NCBI GenBank assembly: GCA_937943665.1
Contig: CALEAR010000352.1
Span: forward strand, 1-5,886
Direction of reading: 5' to 3'
Length of the DNA: 5,886 bases
DNA from: an uncultured Alcanivoracaceae bacterium
GTDB lineage: Bacteria > Pseudomonadota > Gammaproteobacteria > Pseudomonadales > Alcanivoracaceae
The notes beneath the pieces were generated by a model. It was not told the DNA's origin and did not search any database. It worked only from the letters and a program-made list of their open reading frames with translations. The translations under genes were made by a program, and so were the position numbers. This document shows positions 1-5,886 of the stretch, piece after piece (the stretch's first letter is position 1; every line of letters starts with the position of its first letter).

Positions 1-32
1 GACTGGAGTTCAGACGTGTGCTCTTCCGATCT
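1..32 (+). other. Illumina TruSeq Read 2 adapter remnant (artefact)
   Basis: These 32 bases match, as I recall it, the TruSeq Read 2 adapter without its first two bases. The match runs from GACTGGAGTTC through the end CTCTTCCGATCT, the ligation junction. The orientation is adapter followed by insert, so base 33 is the first base of a library fragment. This is untrimmed sequencing adapter at a contig end, not biology, and should be masked. Bases 33-70 after it look genomic but hold no recognisable feature. Confidence 0.97.
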
Positions 33-70
33 GTTTACTGTGCGTTATTTATGACGCCGTTGGCAAGTAT

Positions 71-104
71 AAAAAAGCCCCCAAAGCAAGATGCTTTGGG
101 GGCT
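71..104 (-). terminator. Rho-independent terminator of the acrAB operon
   Basis: Read on the minus strand, bases 104-93 (AGCCCCCAAAGC) pair perfectly with bases 87-76 (GCTTTGGGGGCT), giving a 12-bp GC-rich stem. A further A-T pair (88/92) can close it to a 3-base loop. The stem is followed by a run of six T (76-71, the first shared with the stem). It lies 21 bases beyond the acrB stop codon, so it ends the efflux transcript there and makes read-through into a third operon gene unlikely. There is no T-run on the plus-strand side, so it should work in one direction only. Confidence 0.95.
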
Positions 105-125
105 GATAAGGCCCTTAGTGGGTTA

Positions 126-3100
126 TTAGGTGTTGGCTTCAGGGGTGTCTTTGTTATATAAGGGCACGCCAGAAAGCTTTCTCACCACCACATAGAAGAG
201 GGGGATGAAGAAGATAGCCAACACAGTGGCCGCCAACATACCGCCAAATACCCCAGTACCGATGGCGTTACGCGCGCCAGAACCTGCGCCTGTGCTAAGC
301 ATCAGTGGGGTAACCCCGAACATAAAGGCTAAGGAGGTCATGAGAATGGGGCGCAAACGCATGCGTACAGCTTCTAGGGTGGCGTTCACTAGGCCACGAC
401 CTTCTGCCTCCAAGTCCTGCGCAAACTCCGCAATCAAAATAGCGTTTTTCGCTGAGAGGCCAATAGTGGTTAATAGCCCCACTTGGAAGAAGACGTCATT
501 GTTGAGATCACGGAAGTAGGCACCGAGTACGGCACCAAGCACCCCAAGAGGAACCACTAACATAACAGAGAAGGGGATAGACCAACTCTCATACAATGCT
601 GCTAAGCAAAGCAAGACCACTAGCATGGAAAGCACATATAGCAAGGGCGCTTGGCTACCGGATTGCTTCTCTTGATAAGAGAGGCCTGTCCACTCATAAC
701 CAAAGCCTGCAGGTAACTGCTCCGCCAAGGATTCCATAATGGTCATCGCATCACCGGTACTGTAGCCCGGTGCCGCACTACCCTGAATGTTAATGGAGGG
801 CACGCCGTTAAAGCGTTCCACCTGTTGAGGACCAGAGGTCCACTCACCGCTAGCAAAGGCAGAGAAGGGCACCATTTCACCCTGGTTGTTTCGCACATAC
901 CATTTGTGAATATCCTCCGGCACCATGCGGTAATCCGCTGCCGCCTGAACGTAAACTTTCTTCACACGGCCTCTATCCACGAAATCGTTCACGTAGTTAG
1001 AGCCCCAGGCAATGGAAAGGGTGTTGTTAATATCGTTAATGCTCACCCCAAGGGCGCGTGCTTTTTCTTGATCAATGAGCAGCTGATATTGAGTGTTATC
1101 CGGCTGACCATTTTGCCGCACATCCACTAAACCTTCATGCTCATTGGCCATTTGAAGTAATTGTTGGGCTGCCTCTGTGAGAGCCTCATGGCCTACACCC
1201 CCACGATCCTGTAGCTGCATATTAAAGCCACTAGAAATACCCAAGGCTGGGATGGCGGGAGGGTTCAAAGCAAAGATAAAGGCTTCGCGAATGTTGCTGA
1301 AGTTAGCCATGGAACGTTGGATTACGTGCTGAACACCATCTTTAGAGAGATCACGTTCACTCCAATCCTTCAAACGAATAAAGGCCATCCCCGTGTTTTG
1401 CCCACGGCCAGCGAAGCTAAACCCTGCCACAGCAAAAATGGATTCCACCACATCGCTTTCTTCTTCGCGATAGTATTTCTCCATTTTTTTGATCACTTCT
1501 AAGGTTTGCTCCTGAGTGCTACCCGAGGGTAGTTGTACCATGGCAAGCATAATTCCCTGATCTTCCTCTGGGAGGAAAGCAGAGGGGAGGCGCATAAACA
1601 CCAACGCCAATAAAGCCACAATACCCACATACACTAACAAGTAGCGCCCACGGCGGTTAAGAATGTGATCCACCGAATTTTGGTATTTCTGTGTGGTACG
1701 CTCAAACCAGCGGTTGAAACCGGTAAAGAATCGGCCGATGAAGGTTTTCGGCTCTGGGCGACCACCTTGAGGAATGGGCTTAAGCATGGTGGCACACAGG
1801 GCAGGGGTTAATACAATGGCCACCACCACAGAAAGTACCATGGCCGATACAATGGTAATGGAGAATTGTTTGTAAATGGCCCCTGTGGAACCGGGGAAGA
1901 AGGCCATGGGCACAAAAACAGCAGAAAGCACTAAGGCAATACCAATCAAGGCGCCAATAATTTGGCTCATGGAGCGTTTAGTGGCTTCTTTCGGAGGTAA
2001 CCCTTCCTCCTCCATGACGCGTTCCACGTTTTCCACTACCACAATGGCGTCATCCACTAACAAACCAATAGCTAACACCATTCCAAACATGGTGAGGGTG
2101 TTAATGGTGAAACCAAAGGCAATAAGCACAGCCAAGGTACCAAGCAATACCACAGGCACGGCAATGGTGGGAATCAGGGTGGCTCGGAAGTTCTGCAAGA
2201 ACAGATACATTACCAAGAACACCAGAATGATCCCTTCAATTAGGGTGTATACCACTTCCGTGATGGAAATCTTCACGAAAGGAGTGGTGTCATAGGGGTA
2301 TTCCACTTTCAAGCCAGGGGGAAAGAATTCCTCCAACTCTGCAATGCGCTCACGCACCAAGGTGGAGGTTTCTAAGGCGTTAGCACCGGTGGCTAAGTTA
2401 ATGGCTAAACCACTAGAGGGTTGGCCATTAAAACGGCTTTCGATGGAGTAGTTTTCAGCCCCTAGGGCAATATCTGCCACGTCAGCTAAGGTTACCTTAG
2501 AACCATCAGAGGTTACCTTGAGTAAAATGCGGCCAAACTCCTCTGGCGTGGAAAGCTGGGTTTGCGCAATTAAAGTGGCATTAAGTTGCTGGCCCGGAAT
2601 AGCCGGTGTGCCGCCAAGCTCACCACTGGCCACGTGGTGGTTTTGTTCCTGGATGGCAGCTATCACATCGGATGGGGTGAGCGAAAACTCATTTAACTTG
2701 GTGGCATCCAACCAAATACGCATGGCGTAGGGCGCACCAAAGAGTTGGGTTTGGCCCACACCTTGTACACGGCTAATGGGGTCTTGAATATTGGTGGCGA
2801 TGTAATCCGCAATATCTGCTTTATCCATGGAGCCATCGGTGGAAATAAAACCAAGCACCATGAGGAAAGAGTCAGAAGATTTTGTAACCTGCACGCCTAG
2901 CTGTTGCACTTGCTGTGGTAGCAAGGGCATGGCGCGGTCGAGTTTGTTTTGCACCTGTACCTGGGCAATATCAGGATCTGTACCTGGTGCGAATGTAAGC
3001 ACCGTGGAGGCAGAACCTGAGGAATCACTTTTTGAGGTCATATACAGCAGGTTATCTAAGCCGTTCATTTGTTGCTCGATAACCTGGGTCACGGAATCTT

Positions 3101-3272
3101 CCACGGTTTGCGCAGAAGCACCACGGTAGGTGGCTCTAATACTTACCTCTGGAGGCGCCACCTGGGGGTATTGCTCCACCGGTAGAATAGGCAGAGAGAG
3201 CACCCCCGCAAGCATAATAATAATGGCGATAACCCATGCGAAGATGGGTCTTTCAATGAAAAAGTTAGCCAT
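126..3272 (-). CDS. acrB: RND multidrug efflux transporter, AcrB/MexB (HAE1) type
   Basis: Inner-membrane pump subunit of a tripartite efflux complex. In this family a homotrimer uses the proton gradient to move hydrophobic and amphiphilic compounds from the periplasm or outer membrane leaflet into a TolC-type channel. The 1048 residues match the usual full length (E. coli AcrB is 1049). It opens with the canonical [14 protein letters not shown]. About 12 membrane segments are visible by eye: one near residues 10-30, five between about 339 and 490, one near 541-560, and five between about 873 and 1030. Two large periplasmic loops separate them. The proton-relay residues are all present: D407 and D408 in TM4 ([13 protein letters not shown]), K942 (GLSAKNA), R972 and T979 ([10 protein letters not shown]). 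Pocket aromatics equivalent to E. coli F136, F178, Y327, F610, F615, F617 and F628 are kept (here F136, F178, Y327, F613, F618, F620, F631). It is second in the operon after acrA. The exact substrate range cannot be read from the sequence, and acrB versus mexB/ttgB is a naming choice. Confidence 0.97.
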   Translation of the reverse strand: MANFFIERPIFAWVIAIIIMLAGVLSLPILPVEQYPQVAPPEVSIRATYRGASAQTVEDSVTQVIEQQMNGLDNLLYMTSKSDSSGSASTVLTFAPGTDPDIAQVQVQNKLDRAMPLLPQQVQQLGVQVTKSSDSFLMVLGFISTDGSMDKADIADYIATNIQDPISRVQGVGQTQLFGAPYAMRIWLDATKLNEFSLTPSDVIAAIQEQNHHVASGELGGTPAIPGQQLNATLIAQTQLSTPEEFGRILLKVTSDGSKVTLADVADIALGAENYSIESRFNGQPSSGLAINLATGANALETSTLVRERIAELEEFFPPGLKVEYPYDTTPFVKISITEVVYTLIEGIILVFLVMYLFLQNFRATLIPTIAVPVVLLGTLAVLIAFGFTINTLTMFGMVLAIGLLVDDAIVVVENVERVMEEEGLPPKEATKRSMSQIIGALIGIALVLSAVFVPMAFFPGSTGAIYKQFSITIVSAMVLSVVVAIVLTPALCATMLKPIPQGGRPEPKTFIGRFFTGFNRWFERTTQKYQNSVDHILNRRGRYLLVYVGIVALLALVFMRLPSAFLPEEDQGIMLAMVQLPSGSTQEQTLEVIKKMEKYYREEESDVVESIFAVAGFSFAGRGQNTGMAFIRLKDWSERDLSKDGVQHVIQRSMANFSNIREAFIFALNPPAIPALGISSGFNMQLQDRGGVGHEALTEAAQQLLQMANEHEGLVDVRQNGQPDNTQYQLLIDQEKARALGVSINDINNTLSIAWGSNYVNDFVDRGRVKKVYVQAAADYRMVPEDIHKWYVRNNQGEMVPFSAFASGEWTSGPQQVERFNGVPSINIQGSAAPGYSTGDAMTIMESLAEQLPAGFGYEWTGLSYQEKQSGSQAPLLYVLSMLVVLLCLAALYESWSIPFSVMLVVPLGVLGAVLGAYFRDLNNDVFFQVGLLTTIGLSAKNAILIAEFAQDLEAEGRGLVNATLEAVRMRLRPILMTSLAFMFGVTPLMLSTGAGSGARNAIGTGVFGGMLAATVLAIFFIPLFYVVVRKLSGVPLYNKDTPEANT

Positions 3273-3275
3273 GGA

Positions 3276-4418
3276 TTAGTTAGCCTCCTTCTCGTCAGCG
3301 GAGATTTCCACAGGCTCAGTGGTAACACCAGGCTGAATACGTTGTACGCCATCTACAATGAGACGATCGCCGTTTTTGAGTCCTTCAGAGATAAGCCATT
3401 GGTTACCCACTGTTCGGTTTGCCACCACGGGCTGTACTTGCACTTTATTATCCTCATCGAGCAAGAACACAGAGGCATTGCCGCGCGGGTCACGACGTAG
3501 GGCTTTTTGAGGGATTAAAATGGCATTTTCCACCGTTCCTTCAGGCACACTGGCGCGAACATACATGCCAGGTAATAACACACCATCGGGGTTGGGGAAG
3601 AGGGCGCGTAGGGTAACAGAACCGGTATTTTCGTTCACCGCTACTTCGGCAAACTGTAGGGTCCCTTTTTCGTTATAGGGGCTGCCATCTTCAAACTTAA
3701 GGGTTACGGTTTCTTCAGCGGCATCAAGCTGGCCCTCAGCAATAGCTTGGCGTAATTGGCGAAGCTTGGTGGCTGATTGCGTCATATCCACATAAATGGG
3801 ATCTAGTTGACGAATGGTGGCCAGGGGCTCGGGTTGGTTGGCGGTGACTAAGGCCCCGGCAGAAACGCTAGAGCGACCAATTTGGCCATCAATGGGTGCA
3901 CGTACAGTGGTGTAATCCAGATTAATGCGTGCATTATCCAAAGCGGCTTGCGAGGCAGCCACTTGTGCTTTGAGCTCAGCGGTTTGCGCCTTGGACTCAT
4001 CGAATTCTTGCTGGCTTACCGCATTGCGTTCATGGAGTTTGGTAATGCGTTCATGGCGTACTTCTTGAATATTCAGTTGCGCTTTAGCACGCTCTAAGTT
4101 AGCACGAGCGGTGGCCTCTTGGGCGGCATAAATGCGCTTATCAATGCGGTAAAGCGCCTGGCCCTTCTTTACCATTTCGCCTTCTTCAAATAGGCGTTCT
4201 TCCACAATTCCGCTCACTTGAGGGCGTACCTCAGCGGTTTTGAAAGAGGCGGTTCGGCCTGGTAGCTCGTTTTCGAGGGTGGTGGTTTTAGACTTTACGG
4301 TAAGGTACCCAACCTCTGGTGGCGGTGGAGTGCCTGCTTCCTCAGTCTCACTGCTACAAGCGCCTAAGGTAATCGCTAAAAGAAAAGCTAGCCAAAGGGA
4401 GTGAATATTGCCACGCAT
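3276..4418 (-). CDS. acrA: Periplasmic adaptor (membrane fusion) lipoprotein, AcrA/MexA type
   Basis: Adaptor linking the RND pump to the outer-membrane channel. The 380 residues compare with 397 in AcrA and about 383 in MexA. The N-terminus is a lipoprotein signal peptide with lipobox LGAC and acylated Cys21. A short Pro-rich linker follows (31-34). Next comes the first half of the lipoyl domain (about 64-94), an alpha-helical hairpin (about 96-165), the second lipoyl half (about 168-205), a beta-barrel (about 207-295) and a membrane-proximal domain (about 297-372). The hairpin carries the R-x3-L-x6-S motif (R124, L128, S135) that marks adaptors docking to TolC-family channels. The start is well fixed: an in-frame TGA (4433-4431) lies just upstream and a good Shine-Dalgarno precedes the ATG. 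The stop is 3 bases before the acrB start, so the two form one operon under the upstream AcrR-type operator. No outer-membrane partner gene is linked. Confidence 0.97.
   Translation of the reverse strand: MRGNIHSLWLAFLLAITLGACSSETEEAGTPPPPEVGYLTVKSKTTTLENELPGRTASFKTAEVRPQVSGIVEERLFEEGEMVKKGQALYRIDKRIYAAQEATARANLERAKAQLNIQEVRHERITKLHERNAVSQQEFDESKAQTAELKAQVAASQAALDNARINLDYTTVRAPIDGQIGRSSVSAGALVTANQPEPLATIRQLDPIYVDMTQSATKLRQLRQAIAEGQLDAAEETVTLKFEDGSPYNEKGTLQFAEVAVNENTGSVTLRALFPNPDGVLLPGMYVRASVPEGTVENAILIPQKALRRDPRGNASVFLLDEDNKVQVQPVVANRTVGNQWLISEGLKNGDRLIVDGVQRIQPGVTTEPVEISADEKEAN
3284..3290 (-). promoter_or_regulatory. Ribosome binding site of acrB inside the acrA 3' end
   Basis: On the minus strand this reads AAGGAGG, a near-consensus Shine-Dalgarno sequence. 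It lies within the last sense codons of acrA, 11 bases upstream of the acrB ATG. The acrA stop TAA (3278-3276) falls between it and the start codon. Translation of the two genes is therefore probably coupled, with ribosomes ending acrA feeding acrB initiation. The spacing is longer than the optimum, which coupling could offset. Confidence 0.8.
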
Positions 4419-4425
4419 AATAAAG

Positions 4426-4432
4426 CCTTCTC
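4426..4432 (-). promoter_or_regulatory. Ribosome binding site of acrA
   Basis: On the minus strand this reads GAGAAGG, 7 bases before the ATG at 4418. It overlaps the in-frame TGA at 4433-4431, so no longer acrA reading frame is possible, and this site and start belong together. Confidence 0.75.
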
Positions 4433-4449
4433 AATGAATAAAAAAATAA

Positions 4450-4465
4450 GGTCGCAATTGTGACC
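4450..4465. repeat. Imperfect 16-bp palindrome in the acrA leader
   Basis: The bases GGTCGCAATTGTGACC form an inverted repeat in which only positions 4454 and 4461 fail to match. The outer GGTC/GACC and inner CAATTG are perfect. It lies 32 bases upstream of the acrA start codon. On the minus strand a T-rich tract follows (CTTATTTTTTTATT). It could be a second regulator-binding site or a weak RNA hairpin in the acrA leader. It is unlike the main operator in sequence, so a different protein would be expected. Chance is a real alternative for a palindrome this short. Confidence 0.4.
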
Positions 4466-4523
4466 GTTAACAATAGAAAATGCACTCTAGAAGTTAAGAT
4501 TAGGTTAACTAGAAGAGAAGGAA

Positions 4524-4553
4524 ACTATACATACATTCATGCATGTATGTATA
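4524..4553 (-). promoter_or_regulatory. Candidate acrAB promoter inside the operator
   Basis: Because the operator is symmetric, the minus strand holds the same pair: TATACA at 4553-4548 and TATAGT at 4529-4524, 18 bases apart. This predicts a start near 4517 and an acrA leader of about 98 bases. A weaker competitor is TTAACT (4497-4492) with TATTGT (4475-4470), 16 bases apart, which would give a leader of about 45 bases. The sequence alone does not decide between them. Confidence 0.4.
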
Positions 4554-4555
4554 GT
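4526..4555 (+). promoter_or_regulatory. Candidate acrR promoter inside the operator
   Basis: A -35-like TATACA (4526-4531, 4 of 6 consensus) and a -10-like TATAGT (4550-4555, 5 of 6) are 18 bases apart. Transcription would begin near 4562, leaving a leader of about 43 bases before the acrR ATG. I saw no better pair upstream on this strand. The hexamers are partly a by-product of the palindrome's sequence, so the call is tentative. Confidence 0.45.
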
Positions 4556-4593
4556 GTTGCCCATGGAAAAATGGGTTCAAGAACAAGCTTAAT

Positions 4594-4600
4594 AGAGGAG
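4594..4600 (+). promoter_or_regulatory. Ribosome binding site of acrR
   Basis: AGAGGAG lies 4 bases before the ATG at 4605, a strong but slightly close Shine-Dalgarno. An in-frame TAG (4593-4595) overlaps it, so the ATG at 4605 is the first usable start. Confidence 0.75.
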
Positions 4601-4604
4601 CTTT

Positions 4605-5243
4605 ATGGCGCGACGCACCAAAGCCCAGGCAGCAGCCACCCGCGAAGCCATTATAGAAGCAGCACAACGGGTGTTTTATGCTCGTGGGGTAACCAATACA
4701 AGCTTAGCCCATATTGCTAAGGAGGCCGGCGTTACCCGAGGCGCTATTTATTGGCATTTCAAAGATAAACAAGATCTCTTTGAGGCCATGTCAGAAAAAC
4801 GACAATTGCCCTTGGAAGCCTTGCTCCAACAGGTGAACTTAGATAACGGTAAAACCGCATTGGTGAAGTTGCGCCAACACTTTGTGGAGCTGTTAAAGCG
4901 AGCTGCCACGGATCCCACTTATCGACAATTTTATGAAGTGGTACTACTAAAGTGTGAGTTTAATAAAGACCATCAAGCCTTACTTAAGCGTCAGCAAGCC
5001 ATATTTGATACCTCTGGTCAACGGATCCATCGGATTTTAACACTGGCACAGCAAGCAGGGGATTTGCCTCGAGCTTTACATATGCAAAAAGCGGTGGTGT
5101 ACATGCAATCGAGCATTATTGGATTGTTATACAGTTGGCTATTGATGCCGCAGACCTATGATTTATGTGCCCATGCTGAGACTTTTGTGGATGCCTTATT
5201 TGATACTTTGCGCGTTAGCCAAGCGTTGCAAAAGACAACATAA
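4605..5243 (+). CDS. acrR: TetR-family efflux repressor, AcrR/TtgR type
   Basis: Transcriptional repressor of 212 residues (E. coli AcrR is 215). The N-terminal DNA-binding domain, about residues 10-57, has the TetR helix-turn-helix: TSLAHIAKEAG, then the recognition region GVTRGAIYWHFKDK (42-55), which matches that of E. coli AcrR as I recall it. It opens MARRTK, close to the MARKTK of AcrR. The C-terminal part is the helical ligand-binding and dimerisation domain. It keeps family features such as the KCEF segment near residue 119 and a late GLLYSWLLMPQTYDL stretch comparable to GLMENWLFAPQSFDL of AcrR. In this family, binding of diverse hydrophobic compounds releases the dimer from DNA. It is transcribed away from acrAB with the palindromic operator in the gap, which points to local repression and autoregulation. 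An in-frame TAG upstream fixes the start. The stop is 17 bases before surE with no terminator between, so surE may share its transcript. Confidence 0.95.
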   Translation: MARRTKAQAAATREAIIEAAQRVFYARGVTNTSLAHIAKEAGVTRGAIYWHFKDKQDLFEAMSEKRQLPLEALLQQVNLDNGKTALVKLRQHFVELLKRAATDPTYRQFYEVVLLKCEFNKDHQALLKRQQAIFDTSGQRIHRILTLAQQAGDLPRALHMQKAVVYMQSSIIGLLYSWLLMPQTYDLCAHAETFVDALFDTLRVSQALQKTT

Positions 5244-5260
5244 ATAGGAATGAGATTTTC

Positions 5261-5886
5261 ATGTTAAAAATTTTAGTGACCAATGATGACGGTATTTATG
5301 CCCCTGGTTTAACCGTGGCTGAAAACATTGCCCGAGGCTTAGGTGCTGAGGTGTTAGTGCTAGCACCAGAACAAGATTGCAGTGGTTTTTCCCAAGGCAT
5401 TACCATGCATCAACCCTTACGTCTACGCCAGTGTGGCCCTCACCGCTATGCCTTATCGGGCACGCCAGCGGACTGTGTTTTGTTTGCCAGTGCGCACTTT
5501 TACCAAGGAGGGGCGCCGGATTTAGTGATCAGCGGGGTGAACTCAGGAGCCAATGTGGGTGATGCAGTGCAATATTCTGCCACCATAGGCGCTGCGCTCA
5601 CTGCGGCACATTTGGGTTGGAAAGCAGTGGCTTTAAGCCAGGCTTTCCATGGCGATAGGCAGATAATTGATTGGAGTGCTAGCGAAACCTTGGGCAGCGA
5701 CATCATTCGCCAGTGTTTAGCAGTGGCCGGTGTTAACACATGGAATATCAATTTTCCCGCGGTGCCTGCCTCACAAGTGCAGGGGTACCGTTATTGTCGC
5801 CAAGCGGCCAGAAATATTGCCTCCGTGGATGCACGCCTAGCCCCTGATGGGCGCGGTATTGAGGCCTATTGGTTGGCCTTTAATCA
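5261..5886 (+). CDS. surE: 5'/3'-nucleotidase SurE, 3' end cut by the window
   Basis: Survival protein SurE, a metal-dependent cytoplasmic phosphatase that in this family removes phosphate from nucleoside 5'- and 3'-monophosphates and, in some members, short polyphosphate. The reading frame is open to the window end: 208 whole codons of a protein usually about 250 long, so roughly 40-50 residues are missing. The family opening MLKILVTNDDG gives metal ligands D9 and D10. S41 (CSG) and N94 (SGVNSG) supply the other two expected ligands. The signature blocks SGTPADCV (66-73) and YSATIGAA (105-112) are intact. The ATG at 5261 fits the family N-terminus, with a modest AGGAA ribosome site (5246-5250) 10 bases upstream. 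It follows acrR on the same strand with a 17-base gap. The more familiar surE setting in gammaproteobacteria is next to pcm, nlpD and rpoS; what follows here is outside the window. Confidence 0.96.
   Translation, partial: MLKILVTNDDGIYAPGLTVAENIARGLGAEVLVLAPEQDCSGFSQGITMHQPLRLRQCGPHRYALSGTPADCVLFASAHFYQGGAPDLVISGVNSGANVGDAVQYSATIGAALTAAHLGWKAVALSQAFHGDRQIIDWSASETLGSDIIRQCLAVAGVNTWNINFPAVPASQVQGYRYCRQAARNIASVDARLAPDGRGIEAYWLAFN

Larger units (their letters stand above)
4524..4555. promoter_or_regulatory. AcrR-type operator, 32-bp inverted repeat
   Basis: Arms ACTATACATACAT (4524-4536) and ATGTATGTATAGT (4543-4555) are perfect reverse complements across a 6-base centre, TCATGC. The centre is itself palindromic except at its outer pair, so 15 of 16 base pairs are symmetric. 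The inner 24 bases (4528-4551) have half-sites TACATACAT and ATGTATGTA six bases apart. From established knowledge, these are the half-sites and spacing of the E. coli AcrR operator between acrR and acrAB. It lies in the divergent gap between acrA and a TetR gene whose recognition region resembles AcrR. I infer that it is the site through which AcrR represses both acrAB and itself. Confidence 0.92.

Noticed and set aside
205..519. Plus-strand open frame of 104 codons opposite acrB
   Set aside because: It lies wholly antisense to a well-conserved acrB segment, shows no recognisable family, and has no ribosome site. It is a shadow of the real gene. The same holds for the other plus-strand frames at 825-1130, 1317-1502, 1876-2295, 2518-2730 and 2827-3129.
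3143..3352. Minus-strand 69-codon frame across the acrA/acrB junction
   Set aside because: It runs out of frame through the end of acrA and start of acrB, both unmistakable. The composition is not protein-like for a separate gene.
3419..4097. Plus-strand frames opposite acrA (3419-3616 and 3882-4097)
   Set aside because: They are antisense to conserved adaptor domains and have no ribosome site or homology that I recognise.
4479..4496. Possible MarA/SoxS/Rob box upstream of acrA
   Set aside because: Only the GCAC core (4482-4485) fits. The second half of the expected motif does not match, so this is likely chance.
4560..4575. Small hairpin CCCAT/ATGGG in the acrR leader
   Set aside because: It has only five base pairs with a 6-base loop and no T-run, far from the ribosome site. 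It is too weak to call a terminator or riboswitch.
4460..4720. Plus-strand 86-codon frame covering the control region and the acrR start
   Set aside because: It passes through the operator and then overlaps the acrR helix-turn-helix coding region in another frame, with no ribosome site.
5377..5751. Small frames over surE (5377-5562 plus, 5500-5751 minus)
   Set aside because: Both overlap the conserved SurE core in other frames. SurE itself is the open frame that runs off the window.
126..5886. Mobile elements, CRISPR arrays, tRNA/rRNA genes, toxin-antitoxin or phage-defence systems
   Set aside because: I looked on both strands and found no terminal inverted repeats with target duplications, spaced repeats, RNA gene motifs or relevant protein families. 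The coding genes are ordinary housekeeping and efflux functions.

Overview
The window is a conventional piece of a proteobacterial chromosome of roughly even base composition. It carries a divergently regulated tripartite drug-efflux locus of the AcrAB/MexAB type, followed by the 5' part of surE. Gammaproteobacteria are favoured by the close AcrA/AcrB/AcrR resemblance. The partial SurE also has features seen in alphaproteobacterial homologues, so I do not name a genus.

Layout from left to right. Bases 1-32 are not genomic: they match the Illumina TruSeq Read 2 adapter, so the real sequence begins at base 33. Bases 33-70 hold nothing I can identify. A strong rho-independent terminator (71-104, minus strand) ends the pump operon. 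The operon is read leftward: acrA (3276-4418, periplasmic adaptor lipoprotein), then acrB (126-3272, RND inner-membrane transporter), separated by 3 bases. No outer-membrane factor gene follows, so the pump must borrow a TolC-like channel encoded elsewhere.

Bases 4419-4604 are a 186-base divergent control region. At its centre is a near-perfect 32-base palindrome (4524-4555). Its inner 24 bases have the same 9-base half-sites and 6-base spacing as the known E. coli AcrR operator. It also contains a promoter-like hexamer pair in both orientations, so one bound repressor could shut off both transcripts. To the right, read rightward, are acrR (4605-5243, TetR-family repressor with an AcrR/TtgR-like DNA-binding domain) and, 17 bases on, surE (from 5261, cut by the window end), a survival-protein nucleotidase.

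The expected circuit is that AcrR binds the palindrome, represses acrAB and itself, and is released by hydrophobic pump substrates. AcrA and AcrB then assemble with a TolC homologue to expel those compounds across both membranes. I found no undescribed system. The points worth a second look are the operator/promoter overlap, the unusual acrR-surE linkage, a second palindrome in the acrA leader, and the adapter remnant.
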